Origin: an uncultured Akkermansia sp.
Lineage (GTDB): Bacteria > Verrucomicrobiota > Verrucomicrobiia > Verrucomicrobiales > Akkermansiaceae
NCBI GenBank assembly: GCA_947588735.1
Contig: CANQAD010000011.1
Location: 1-44,020, forward strand
DNA: 44,020 bases
Reading direction: 5' to 3'
Both the position numbers and the translations under genes were made by a program. Positions 1 through 8,176 of the stretch are shown here, one piece after another (within the stretch, counting starts at the first letter, position 1; each line of letters begins with the position of its first letter). The notes below the pieces were generated by a model that saw only the letters and a program-made list of their open reading frames with translations, was not told the DNA's origin and searched no databases.

Positions 1-90
1 GGCGGCAAGGCCGACATGGCCCGCGGCTCCGGCAGTGATCGCTCCTCAAAAGAGAAGCTGCTGGAAGCTGCTCGTAAGGCGCTGATGTAA
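1..90 (+). CDS. alaS: Alanyl-tRNA synthetase, C-terminal end (partial)
   Basis: The reading frame is open from the first base and stops with TAA at 88-90, giving 29 residues. The peptide contains GGKADMARGSG followed by a short charged helix ending KALM. This matches the Gly-rich GG(R/K)PDMAQ(A)GG segment and terminal helix that close the DHHA1 / C-Ala region of alanyl-tRNA synthetases. The gene would charge tRNA-Ala in the cytoplasm. Only the last few percent of the protein is inside the window, so the catalytic and editing domains cannot be checked. The identification rests on this one short motif and is therefore moderate. Confidence 0.6.
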   Translation, partial: GGKADMARGSGSDRSSKEKLLEAARKALM

Positions 91-103
91 TTGACCAGCA
101 AGC

Positions 104-913
104 ATGATCTCCATCTCACATCCCCAGTGGGATCCTCCCCTGACTCTTAACAACAGCCTAGGGGCGGTGTACACAAGCAAATCGCAAAAATCCAGAGTTC
201 TCACAGAGCTATGGGTAGAGGATAATATGTACTGTCCGGTTTGTGGGAATTGCTCCGTTTCCAAGTATCCTGCAAATATGCCAGTGGCTGATTTCTTTTG
301 CCCCTCATGCAAAGCTGATTTTGAGCTGAAAAGTAAAAATGTTAAGTCCTCGCATCAACCTCGTGTCATCGTAGATGGATCATGGAATACCACGCTGGCG
401 CGTCTGCGCTCTGCTAGTAATCCTCATCTTCTTTTCATGTCGCGGCAAGATGCTCACATCCAAAATTTCATTTTCATCCCCAACTTTTTCTTCTCGCCCT
501 CTGTTATAGCACCGCGCACCCCGCTGTCTGCTAAAGCAAGGCGTGCCGGATGGCAGGGCTGCAACATTCTCTACGGAGCTATACCAGCAATTGGCAAAAT
601 CTCTCTTGTTGCCGAGGGCATCCCTGTCCCACGCCATGTTGTCGATGAGGCTTACAAACGAAGTTGCGCCTTAAGTATTGATCATCTCGCGGCTAGGGGA
701 TGGTTGTTGGACGTTATGAAATGTGTAGAAAATATCAAGAAGGATAACTTCTCATTGAAAGATATGTACGCATTCATTCCCTATTTTCGAGAAAGGCACC
801 CTCAAAATGCCCACATAGAAGAAAAAGTACGACAGCAATTGCAGGTGCTCCGGGATCGGGGATTGATTCAATTTATTTCTCGCGGCACGTACTGTAAATC
901 ATCCACTCATTAA
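104..913 (+). CDS. DpnI-type (methyl-directed) type II restriction endonuclease
   Basis: This 269-residue protein resembles DpnI of Streptococcus pneumoniae (254 residues), which cuts GATC only when the adenine is methylated. The N-terminal core has a zinc-binding pair CPVCG (residues 44-48) and CPSC. It also has the PVADF...ELKSK segment, a PD-(D/E)XK active site with Asp and Glu 11 residues apart, as in DpnI (D53, E64, K66). The RRAGWQGCNI segment and the C-terminal winged-helix with IEEKVRQQLQVLRDRGLIQF also match DpnI. I kept the ATG at 104 because similarity begins before the internal Met42 (SKSQKSRVLTELW). The gene lies 13 bases after alaS and 2 bases before pssA, and is visibly richer in A/T than its neighbours, which suggests horizontal transfer. 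No methyltransferase gene is beside it, as expected for an enzyme that attacks methylated DNA. Family assignment is strong; exact specificity is inferred. Confidence 0.93.
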   Translation: MISISHPQWDPPLTLNNSLGAVYTSKSQKSRVLTELWVEDNMYCPVCGNCSVSKYPANMPVADFFCPSCKADFELKSKNVKSSHQPRVIVDGSWNTTLARLRSASNPHLLFMSRQDAHIQNFIFIPNFFFSPSVIAPRTPLSAKARRAGWQGCNILYGAIPAIGKISLVAEGIPVPRHVVDEAYKRSCALSIDHLAARGWLLDVMKCVENIKKDNFSLKDMYAFIPYFRERHPQNAHIEEKVRQQLQVLRDRGLIQFISRGTYCKSSTH

Positions 914-915
914 CC

Positions 916-1773
916 ATGACCACCTCATCTCTCCCTCCACAATATCCGGACGAACCGAAGATACCCATCCTGCCGAACATGCTCACGGCAGGCAATCTGC
1001 TCTGCGGGTTCTTCTCCATTTTGACAATTTTTAAAGGCATGCAGTTTGACTCCGGCACGCCGGAGGCTTTCGAATATTACAGGCAGGCTACATACTTGAT
1101 CTTCGCAGCGTGCGTGTTTGATCTTCTGGATGGTCGCGTAGCCCGCCTGTGCAAGGCGGATGGGCCATTCGGGCGAGAGTTTGATTCCATAGCAGATGTG
1201 GTATCTTTCGGCATAGCTCCGGCCATGTTGCTGGCGCGCGCAGTGCTTTTTCAGCTGCCGGTGCCGTTTCTGGGGGATGCGATAGCTGTACTCTACTTGC
1301 TGTGTGCAGCACTGCGTTTGGCGCGTTTCAACTGCATGGCCGCTGCCCCACGCAAGCCCAATCAGAGTTCTGATTTCGTGGGGTTACCCGTGCCCATGGC
1401 TGCCGGCGCGGTGGTAAGCACCATGTACTTGGTCATCGATATCACCACTAATCGCAACCTTGTGATCGCCCAGCTTTGGCAGTACAGCATGGCTATCGCC
1501 ATGACTATCGTAGCTCTGCTCATGATGAGCCGTGTCATCTACCCGAGCTTCAAACACATCACCTTCCGTAAACGTGGCACCATCACAGCTATTTTGCTGG
1601 CCATCATCGCGGTCGGGGCTCTCGTTTGTTTCCCGTGGATTGCCCCGGCGCTCTTTTTCCTGTGCTACCTGCTCTATGGACTCGTTGTGCGCCCCTTCCT
1701 CACTCGCCGCATGCTACGCACTCTGGAGGTACATGACGAAGAGGACGATGAAGACGAGGTTGATGCAAACTAA
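916..1773 (+). CDS. pssA: CDP-diacylglycerol-serine O-phosphatidyltransferase
   Basis: Inner-membrane enzyme that joins CDP-diacylglycerol and L-serine to give phosphatidylserine, the precursor of phosphatidylethanolamine. The CDP-alcohol phosphatidyltransferase signature D-x2-DG-x2-AR-x8-G-x3-D-x3-D is complete: Asp69, Asp72-Gly73, Ala76-Arg77, Gly86, Asp90 and Asp94, followed by SFGIAPA. Several hydrophobic segments follow, and the protein ends in an acidic tail (DEEDDEDE). Its 285 residues are within the range of type II PssA proteins. The ATG lies 2 bases after the stop of the DpnI-like gene, and the acyltransferase follows after 20 bases, so the three may be co-transcribed. No psd gene is visible in the window. 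Confidence 0.93.
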   Translation: MTTSSLPPQYPDEPKIPILPNMLTAGNLLCGFFSILTIFKGMQFDSGTPEAFEYYRQATYLIFAACVFDLLDGRVARLCKADGPFGREFDSIADVVSFGIAPAMLLARAVLFQLPVPFLGDAIAVLYLLCAALRLARFNCMAAAPRKPNQSSDFVGLPVPMAAGAVVSTMYLVIDITTNRNLVIAQLWQYSMAIAMTIVALLMMSRVIYPSFKHITFRKRGTITAILLAIIAVGALVCFPWIAPALFFLCYLLYGLVVRPFLTRRMLRTLEVHDEEDDEDEVDAN

Positions 1774-1793
1774 CACCTGCCGCACGTTCTCTT

Positions 1794-2873
1794 ATGCCCA
1801 CGAAACGCATTGAGTGGATTGACTTTTGCCGTATCTACACGGCTTTTTGCGTGATTGTGCGGCACTGCGACCGTCACTATGGATTTCCCGCCTACATCGC
1901 TGATCTCTTTAACTACCGCAGCTTGATCTTCTTCTTTTTCCTGATGGCGGGCTATTTCACTCACCGGGCGACGACCGCGCAATGGGTGGACTGGCAACGC
2001 ACAAAGAGATTGCTCCCGCCCTACCTGTTCTGGACTCTCATCTCCATCATTGCGTTGCAGCCCTTGATGCATTTGCCGGAATTGCTGGGCGGGAATTTGA
2101 ACTGGCTTTCCCCGCGACTATTGCTCAGTGAGACCGGTCTGGCATCCTGGTGTTATTGGGATTTCAGCAATGTGCCGCTGTGGTACCTGCGAACGCTGCT
2201 CATCTTTTCCTTTGTGAGCCCCCTTCTACAACGCATGCCCTCCAAAGCCATGCTTGGGGTCATCGTTATTCTCTTTGCAGCGAGCGATGTGCTTTGCCAG
2301 GTGGATTGCGAAACGGCTGCCAGCCACCACACACACGGCATAACCTGGCTTCCTTTCCGATTGTACGAAAGTGTGCTCGCCCTGGGTTTCTACCTGATCG
2401 GAGTACTCGTAAGGCGGTATGCGGACGGCGAGCAGTTCACCGCCTTTGTACGCAGCTACGCCTGGATACCCGTCCTGGGGGCTCTTCTCCTTTTACCGGT
2501 CGTCCTCCTTACCGGCTTTTATCCCCCGGTACAAAGCAGCGCGCTCGTGCTGCTGGGCGTAGCCACCATCATGAGCATCGGCGCGCTGTGCCATCACTAC
2601 CTGCCCGGCTTCTGCGGCTGGGCGGCACAGTGGGGCCCGGCAGCGTTCTTTGTGTACGTCACGCACTTCATCCTTCTGCGCTGGCTGCGCGTCATCATCA
2701 CCGGCGACTACGATGGACACTTCACGCCACTGCAAGCAGCCATCATTCCATGGGGCGTTTTGGCGGCGCTTTTAGCGGCATATACCTTGCTTATGCATCT
2801 TTGCCCGCGTCTGATGCAGGTGCTTGCCCTGGCTCCTGCCTCGCACTGCCCAGACAGCAAAAAACCAGCGTGA
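1794..2873 (+). CDS. Membrane acyltransferase, acyltransferase-3 family
   Basis: A 359-residue polytopic protein with about ten hydrophobic segments. The N-terminus RIEWIDFCRIYTAFCVIVRHC is the characteristic first helix of acyltransferase family 3 (OafA/YrhL type), which moves acyl groups onto surface polysaccharides or other envelope sugars. The His-containing motif after the first helix and the RTKRLLPPYLFW segment (basic loop entering a helix) support the family. The acceptor cannot be told from sequence. It follows pssA after 20 bases and its last 83 bases overlap the 3' end of the convergent DUF805 gene. Confidence 0.82.
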   Translation: MPTKRIEWIDFCRIYTAFCVIVRHCDRHYGFPAYIADLFNYRSLIFFFFLMAGYFTHRATTAQWVDWQRTKRLLPPYLFWTLISIIALQPLMHLPELLGGNLNWLSPRLLLSETGLASWCYWDFSNVPLWYLRTLLIFSFVSPLLQRMPSKAMLGVIVILFAASDVLCQVDCETAASHHTHGITWLPFRLYESVLALGFYLIGVLVRRYADGEQFTAFVRSYAWIPVLGALLLLPVVLLTGFYPPVQSSALVLLGVATIMSIGALCHHYLPGFCGWAAQWGPAAFFVYVTHFILLRWLRVIITGDYDGHFTPLQAAIIPWGVLAALLAAYTLLMHLCPRLMQVLALAPASHCPDSKKPA

Positions 2874-3363
2874 CGATGCTGACAAGCATGCCCACGTGGC
2901 TCACGACCGCAATCGGCAAAAGCATGGCAACAGGTCCAAGCACCCACAACGGGCTCTGCCCCGCATCACGCAATCGCCGCACCGTGGCAGCCGCTGTGGG
3001 CAGCAGGATGGCTACCGCCCATATCAGGCCCAACACGAGTCCCCAGAACGCCAGCGGATGATCCCCGGCAAAGTTGGCATAGTAAGTCTCCAGAAACTGC
3101 TCCACCTGCGGCATCAATTCATCCTGCATGACACGAGCGAACTCCTCCTGGTCTGCAGCAAGCTCTATCATCCCCATCAGTGTATTCTGTATCATCGGAT
3201 CTTGCAGCATCGCCCTGTAGCACTCCATGAATGAAGTCAGAAACGGGATGAGCAGGATGATTCCGACAAGGTGTGTGGCAATCACAAATCCCCAGAACTG
3301 AGAACGCGTGTCACATCCGCGAAAATCGACGTAGTGGCGAAAGCCGTGCAACAGATTGTTCAT
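2791..3363 (-). CDS. DUF805-like small membrane protein
   Basis: A 190-residue protein. Its N-terminus (GFRHYVDFRGCDTRSQFWGFVIATHLVGIILLI) has the DUF805 pattern: an aromatic-rich YVDF-G segment, an RSQFW motif and then a transmembrane helix. A central acidic stretch (about residues 45-95) is longer than in many DUF805 proteins. More hydrophobic helices follow, with the RRLRDAGQSP motif typical of the family between them. The function of DUF805 is unknown. It starts 9 bases after the ppk stop on the same strand and probably shares its mRNA. Its tail overlaps the acyltransferase gene on the other strand by 83 bases. Confidence 0.78.
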   Translation of the reverse strand: MNNLLHGFRHYVDFRGCDTRSQFWGFVIATHLVGIILLIPFLTSFMECYRAMLQDPMIQNTLMGMIELAADQEEFARVMQDELMPQVEQFLETYYANFAGDHPLAFWGLVLGLIWAVAILLPTAAATVRRLRDAGQSPLWVLGPVAMLLPIAVVSHVGMLVSIVTLVFCCLGSARQEPGQAPASDAGKDA

Positions 3364-3372
3364 AGTCTAAGG

Positions 3373-5493
3373 TCAGATGTCAGATTTTTTGGGGCGATGA
3401 GGCTCCAGCAGGGTACGGCTGTTGCGCTCACGCGTGCGGGCGTGGCGACGTGCTTTCCGCCGCAGGCAGGCCTGCATCCGGAAGGGTGTGCCGCCCTCTG
3501 CTCTCTTGTACGTACCGTCCGCCTGCATGACAGATGCCTGCGTGTTGTCGCGGAAGCAGTCGGCAAGTATGCTCATGGCATGCTGTGCAAGCTTTCTGTT
3601 CTCAATGGGCGTAAGAAGCTCGACGCGGCGATCCAGATTGCGACTCATCCAATCGGCGCTGGAAATAAAGACCAGCGGATCACCTCCATTGCGAAAGCAA
3701 AAGATGCGTGCGTGCTCCAAATAACGATCTACAATGCTCACAATACGAGTGTGCGCGCGGCCTTCCTCCGTACTCGGATACCAACAGCAGATGCCGCGGA
3801 CGTTCAATCGTATGTCCACGCCCGCTTCTGCAGCCCTCTCCAGCGCATCCATCATCTCCACATCATTCAGCGAATTCATCTTCGCATCAATGCCGGCAGC
3901 TTCGCCGCGCAGGGCACGTCTGGTCTCGGCTTCCACCAACTCGAGCAGGCGTGGTTTCATGAGCGCAGGCGAAGGTTGCAGCTTGCGGAAACGGCGAATG
4001 GCCGTGAGACCTGTCACGCTGTTGAAGAATTGTGAAATGTCGGCGCCGATGTCGTCATCCACGGTGAGAAGCGAGATGTCTGAGTACAGACGCGCGGTGT
4101 CCTCGTTGTAATTGCCCGTGCCGATATGGCAGTACCGCCGCAGCGTCCCATTTTCTCGCCGCACAACGAGCAAGGCCTTGGCATGCGTTTTGTAGCCTTT
4201 CACGCCGTACACCACTTGCACTCCGGCACGCTGCAATTGCTCGGCCTGAGCCAAATTGTGGCCCTCATCAAAGCGCGCCTTAAGCTCAACAAGCACGGTC
4301 ACCTGCTTACCGAGTTCTGCCGCGCGACAAAGGGCTGCAATGAAGCGGGAATTCTGCGCTGTGCGATAGAGCACTTGTTTGATGGCGAGCACGTGGGGAT
4401 CTGTCGCGGCTTCCTCCACCAGTTTCACCACAGGCTCGTAACTCTCATACGGCGTGTTGATGAGGATATCCCCCCGAGCGATGTTCTCAAACATCGACAC
4501 ATCCGCGTCCACGCTGGCCGGGTAGCACGGCGACCATGGCTCCACCTTTAACAGCTCATGCCCGGGCTCCTGCGCCATGCGCCCAAAATCCACCATGCGC
4601 AGGTATCCCGGCACTCGGTAAACGCTTGATTCCTCCGCTTGCAACAGCTCTGCCAACTTTGTCACAAAGCTTTTTGGCACACTTTGGGGTATTTCCAGAC
4701 GTACGCAGTCCGAAAACTTGCGCGCCACAAGCACCTGGCTCATTTCCCATGCAAAATCGCCCCCTTCTTCCTCCTGCACAGCAATATCGCCGTTGCGCGT
4801 CACCCGCAGAGCCGCACAGTGCAGGATGTTTTCTCCCTCAAAAAGATGCCCGATGAAATGTGCAGCCAAGTCCTCCAGCAGCACGTAGCCATCCCGCCCC
4901 AGACAAGTGGCGTGAATACGCCGCGGAAGGCAGTTCGGCAGCGTCACCGCCACCATACGACTTTCCGGCTTATCAATCGTTGCTAACTCCACACCCAGGA
5001 TGAGGTCCAAATTGGGGAGGATCGGCGGCTTCTCAACATCCAAGGCAAGCGGGGTAAGCAGGGGAGCAATGTCGTGCAAAAAATAGGACTCCAGAGTGCT
5101 CCGCTGCCCCTCGCTGAGCTCGGTCACCGCCTGCGGAGCCACTCCCGCCTCGCACATGAGCGGCAATAACTCATCGTTGAGCAACTTATACTGCTCTTGC
5201 ACCATTTTTTCGGCTCGACAACGTATGCGTTCCAGCTGCTCACCGGGGGTTAGTCCGGTAGGATCGGGCCTCCCTTTTCCACTGCGAGCCACAAGCATAA
5301 GCCCACCCACGCGCACTTGAAAAAATTCATCCAAATTGCTCGCCGATATGGCCAAAAACTTCAACCTCTCCAACAAAGGCAAATCTCGCCGATGCACCTC
5401 ATTCAAGACGCGTTGGTTAAACTCCAGCCATGATAATTCGCGATTCAGGTACATAGCGACACCGCGGCGCTCACCCGCAACCGCATGGGGCAT
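3373..5493 (-). CDS. ppk1: Polyphosphate kinase 1
   Basis: Reversibly polymerises the gamma-phosphate of ATP into inorganic polyphosphate. The PPK1 N-terminal domain is clear (YLNRELSWLEFNQRVL and SNLDEFFQVRVG). The two phospholipase D-like catalytic halves follow, with GYKTHAKALLVVRR (autophosphorylated histidine region) and CHIGTGNYNEDTARLYSD. The open frame runs further upstream to 5535. I chose the ATG at 5493 because a GGAGG lies 9 bases before it, giving 707 residues; an ATG at 5454 (MYLNREL) would give 694 and lacks an obvious ribosome site. E. coli PPK1 has 688 residues. The Arg/Lys-rich last 40 residues extend beyond the family core. The DUF805 gene follows 9 bases downstream. Confidence 0.95.
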   Translation of the reverse strand: MPHAVAGERRGVAMYLNRELSWLEFNQRVLNEVHRRDLPLLERLKFLAISASNLDEFFQVRVGGLMLVARSGKGRPDPTGLTPGEQLERIRCRAEKMVQEQYKLLNDELLPLMCEAGVAPQAVTELSEGQRSTLESYFLHDIAPLLTPLALDVEKPPILPNLDLILGVELATIDKPESRMVAVTLPNCLPRRIHATCLGRDGYVLLEDLAAHFIGHLFEGENILHCAALRVTRNGDIAVQEEEGGDFAWEMSQVLVARKFSDCVRLEIPQSVPKSFVTKLAELLQAEESSVYRVPGYLRMVDFGRMAQEPGHELLKVEPWSPCYPASVDADVSMFENIARGDILINTPYESYEPVVKLVEEAATDPHVLAIKQVLYRTAQNSRFIAALCRAAELGKQVTVLVELKARFDEGHNLAQAEQLQRAGVQVVYGVKGYKTHAKALLVVRRENGTLRRYCHIGTGNYNEDTARLYSDISLLTVDDDIGADISQFFNSVTGLTAIRRFRKLQPSPALMKPRLLELVEAETRRALRGEAAGIDAKMNSLNDVEMMDALERAAEAGVDIRLNVRGICCWYPSTEEGRAHTRIVSIVDRYLEHARIFCFRNGGDPLVFISSADWMSRNLDRRVELLTPIENRKLAQHAMSILADCFRDNTQASVMQADGTYKRAEGGTPFRMQACLRRKARRHARTRERNSRTLLEPHRPKKSDI

Positions 5494-5570
5494 TCTACCA
5501 TTCCTCCCTCCCCAGGTCAAGCTTGTGATTTGCAAAGGATGCGCGCTATGCGCGAGGTTGCCGAGCCGGT

Positions 5571-5996
5571 GCGTAGCGGAATTCTCGACATGATAGTGCT
5601 TTGACAGGAGGAAAGCATCCGGTGTTGAGCGATGCCGGGCTGCAGGGCAACCGCATTAGGAAATGCGGTTGCTATTTACGATTGACGAGTTACGAATTAC
5701 GATTTATTGATCATGTACGCGTTGCGCAGTTTTTTCCGAATCATGAACGTAGACAGGAGAGTTCTTGAGAGCCATCATCACGATGACTGCTTGTTGTCAT
5801 TTTTTTGATGCGTATCAACGATCATATCAGCCAACAAGGCCATTTTCTCCGTTGATGAACTTCTTTCAAATGCGGTTGCCCTGTGCCGGGCTGTCAGTGG
5901 TTTGACATCTTGTCGGGCTTCCTTCTTTTGTCCGTAGAAAACGCATGCGAAATGGGGTTGAATGATCCCGGAGAATATTTTTTCGGGACACGTGTG
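5571..5996 (+). mobile_element. Composite repeat, locus I (outer repeat interrupted by inner element)
   Basis: This intergenic block between ppk and the small lipoprotein contains no convincing gene. From 5571 it matches the left part of the outer repeat also present near 20850, 22600 and 29230 (gcggaattNtcga, then aaagcatccggtgtt, then atgccggg). It is interrupted by an inner element at 5644-5882. It resumes with a second copy of TGCCGGGCTG and ends with acgcatgcgaaatggggt, gatcccggagaatatt and GGGACACGTGTG at 5985-5996. The same right end occurs at 23113-23124 and, inverted, at 28667-28678. No transposase is encoded. Confidence 0.75.
5644..5882 (+). mobile_element. Inner 239-bp inverted-repeat element, copy A
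   Basis: MITE-like element with ends AGGGCAACCGCATT and AATGCGGTTGCCCT. The left end is followed at once by an inverted copy, forming a hairpin (GCAACCGCATT-agg-AAATGCGGTTGC). Next come four 7-bp iterons of the type ACGANTT at 5678-5705 and a small TGCGC-type hairpin (gcgttgcgc). TGCCGGGCTG stands on both sides, one base from each end, like a 10-bp target duplication. Three further copies lie at 22679-22914, 28945-29183 and 32899-33136. No reading frame is conserved among the copies. Confidence 0.85.
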
Positions 5997-6065
5997 GTGC
6001 GCGGAAAGAGGAAACGTAAAAATGAGCTTGCAATTCTGTGTAGAATGGGGTTGAATGGTGGGCAT

Positions 6066-6203
6066 ATGAAAACAGCCTTTTTCGTGCTTACAGGAACGTT
6101 TATGGCGAGTGTGGTTCTGAGTTCCTGCGGGGAATGTTCCTGCAAGGGGAACAGTGACTACTTGCGCGATGTTCCTGTGTCGCGTTCGCAGAGTTTCAGC
6201 TGA
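6066..6203 (+). CDS. Small predicted lipoprotein (45 residues)
   Basis: A short gene with ATG at 6066. The product begins MKTAFFVLTGTFMASVVLSSC, a lysine followed by a hydrophobic stretch and a lipobox (VLSSC, Cys21), so it should be lipidated and held at the membrane. The mature part is only 25 residues, with two more cysteines (CGECSCKG), and has no recognised domain. It ends 25 bases before hflX on the same strand. Small entericidin-like or tether lipoproteins have this form, but no specific family can be assigned. Confidence 0.6.
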   Translation: MKTAFFVLTGTFMASVVLSSCGECSCKGNSDYLRDVPVSRSQSFS

Positions 6204-6228
6204 TGCGTGAGGCACAAGGAGCGGCAGC

Positions 6229-7542
6229 ATGTCCTTTGAAATCCGCGAGGGTCAGGTGAAACCGGAGCATGCGCTTCTGGTGGGTATCGGTATGCCCGGG
6301 GAGCAGAGGATGGAGCGCGAGGCGTTGATGGCGGAATTACGGGATTTGGTAGGCAATTTGGGGTATGGAATCGCTGAAAGCCGCGTGGTGTGGACGCGTG
6401 AGATGCAGGCCAAATATCTGTGTGGCATAGGGAAAGCAGAGGAAGTTCGCGAGCTGGCACGGCAGGTGGGAGCAGATTGTCTCATCCTCGATAATTTGCT
6501 CAGTCCCGGTCAGCAGCGGGAGTGGGAAAAGCTGATTGAATTGCCCGTGATGGATCGCGAAGAAGTGATCCTCGACATCTTCGCTCGGCGCGCACGGACG
6601 CGCGAGGCAGTGATGCAGGTTGACTTGGCGCGCATGCAGTATGCTCTGCCTCGTATGGTTGGCATGTGGCAGCATCTGGATCGTCAGCGCGGTGGCTCCG
6701 GAGGCGGCAAGGGCGGGGGAGCCGCTGCCCGCGGCGAAGGGGAGAAGCAGATTGAGGTAGATCGCCGCATTGCGCACGAGCGCATCAACGCTATCCGTGA
6801 TGAGCTGGAAAGCGTGCGTAAACAGCGCTGTACCCAACGCAAAGAGCGTATGCGCCAGGGAGTCCCTACCGCAGCTATCGTGGGTTACACGAATGCGGGA
6901 AAATCCAGTTTACTCAATGCGTTGACAGATGCCAACGTGTTTGCCAAGGATGTCCTTTTCGCCACGCTGGACACCACCAGTCGTAAATTGGAATTGCCGG
7001 ATGGACAGTCCCTGGTGCTCACGGACACGGTGGGGTTCATCCGCAATTTACCGCACCGTCTTGTGGAAGCTTTCAAATCGACATTGGAAGAGGTATTGAT
7101 GGCAGATTTTTTGATCCAGGTGGTGGACGTGAGTGACCCGGGTGCGCAGCGACGTTACGAAACCACCTGTGAGGTACTCTCAGAGCTGGGCGCCGGAGAA
7201 AAACCTATGATTATTGTGGGCAATAAGGTGGATTTGTTGGACACCGTGCAAGGTGAGCAGGCCATACAGCAGCTTGCGACAGTGTCCGGGCGCGCGTGTT
7301 TGCCCATGAGCGTGGCACAAGGAGTGGGGCTGCAGCAGCTGTTGGCAGCGTGTGCGGAGATGCTCTCCCATCGGGTGAGCACGCAAGTTTACCGAATTCC
7401 TCAGGCAGAAAGCCGAATTATTGCTATCATGCATCGCGATGGCAAGGTGTTGAGCACGGAATATGAAGGGAACGATGTCGTGGTGCGCGCAAGACTGCCG
7501 CGGGAGTTTGCAGCGAGATTGGAAAAATACCGAGAAGTATGA
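6229..7542 (+). CDS. hflX: Ribosome-associated GTPase HflX
   Basis: A 437-residue GTPase that splits or rescues ribosomes under stress and binds the 50S subunit. The N-terminal HflX domain (about residues 15-125) contains CGIGKAEEVREL and DNLLSPGQQREWEK. It is followed by the glycine-rich linker RGGSGGGKGGGAAARGEGEKQIEVDRR and a coiled coil. The G domain has G1 GYTNAGKSSLLN, the switch I region TLDTTSRKLELP, G3 DTVGF and G4 NKVD. Length matches E. coli HflX (426). The start ATG lies 25 bases after the small lipoprotein gene, and the stop overlaps the ATG of the next gene (ATGA, 7539-7542), so the two are translationally coupled. Confidence 0.96.
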   Translation: MSFEIREGQVKPEHALLVGIGMPGEQRMEREALMAELRDLVGNLGYGIAESRVVWTREMQAKYLCGIGKAEEVRELARQVGADCLILDNLLSPGQQREWEKLIELPVMDREEVILDIFARRARTREAVMQVDLARMQYALPRMVGMWQHLDRQRGGSGGGKGGGAAARGEGEKQIEVDRRIAHERINAIRDELESVRKQRCTQRKERMRQGVPTAAIVGYTNAGKSSLLNALTDANVFAKDVLFATLDTTSRKLELPDGQSLVLTDTVGFIRNLPHRLVEAFKSTLEEVLMADFLIQVVDVSDPGAQRRYETTCEVLSELGAGEKPMIIVGNKVDLLDTVQGEQAIQQLATVSGRACLPMSVAQGVGLQQLLAACAEMLSHRVSTQVYRIPQAESRIIAIMHRDGKVLSTEYEGNDVVVRARLPREFAARLEKYREV

Positions 7543-8171
7543 ACAAATACCTGATGATAGGCACAGCGGCGCTGCTGAGCGCTTGCAGCCACGAAAGTAC
7601 GCCGCAAGATGCTTATCGGCGCGGAGCAGAGCTCGAGGCGGCCAGCCACAACAAAATGGTCGCGCGCACCTTTGAGGAATTCACAAACAGCCCGACTTAC
7701 AGTCAGTCTCGTGATATGTGGCGCGGTGGCGCCCTCGGGCAATACAACCCTCGCAGGTCGCGCGTAGTTATACTTTTGCGTGAGCAGAGAGGGCGCCTGT
7801 ATATCAATGACCAAATTGCCATGGATTTTCCTGTATGCTCGGGTCGTGTGGGAGGGCATGAAACTCCGCGCGGCACTTTTCGCATTACGGAGAAAAAGCG
7901 TGAACATCGCTCCGGCAGTTACGGCAGTTTTGTGGACGCCAACAACGTCATCGTCAAAAGGGATGCCAAATCATGGCAAAAGGCGCCCAAGGGCACGCAT
8001 TTCAAGGGGGCGCTTATGCCCTATTGGATGCGTTTTAACGGTGCCATTGGCATGCACGTAGGAAGTGTGTACCGCAGTGGAGCATCGCATGGATGTGTGC
8101 GTATTCCACCAGAGGCTTGCAGCATCCTCTTTGAGAAAATGGCCGTTGGCTCAACTGTCATCGTGAAATAA
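7539..8171 (+). CDS. L,D-transpeptidase (YkuD) lipoprotein
   Basis: A 210-residue envelope enzyme. MNKYLMIGTAALLSAC gives a lipoprotein signal with Cys16 as the modified residue. The YkuD domain occupies roughly residues 70-210, with the sequence PRGTFRI and the catalytic block GMHVGSVYRSGASHGCVRIP: a conserved His, then SHGC with nucleophile Cys186 and Arg188. Such enzymes form 3-3 peptidoglycan crosslinks or attach lipoproteins to peptidoglycan; which applies here is not decidable. Its ATG overlaps the hflX stop, and the yifB-like gene begins 5 bases after its stop. Confidence 0.92.
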   Translation: MNKYLMIGTAALLSACSHESTPQDAYRRGAELEAASHNKMVARTFEEFTNSPTYSQSRDMWRGGALGQYNPRRSRVVILLREQRGRLYINDQIAMDFPVCSGRVGGHETPRGTFRITEKKREHRSGSYGSFVDANNVIVKRDAKSWQKAPKGTHFKGALMPYWMRFNGAIGMHVGSVYRSGASHGCVRIPPEACSILFEKMAVGSTVIVK

Positions 8172-8176
8172 AAGCT

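Noticed and set aside
2150..3061. A 303-codon frame overlapping the acyltransferase gene
   Set aside because: Composition is typical of an out-of-frame read of a membrane protein gene; no domain pattern.
5778..5882. Short protein in the inner element (MALLADMIVDTHQKND) with a possible GGAG ribosome site
   Set aside because: The T-run inside it changes length in copy B and the segment is altered in copy D, so the frame is not conserved.
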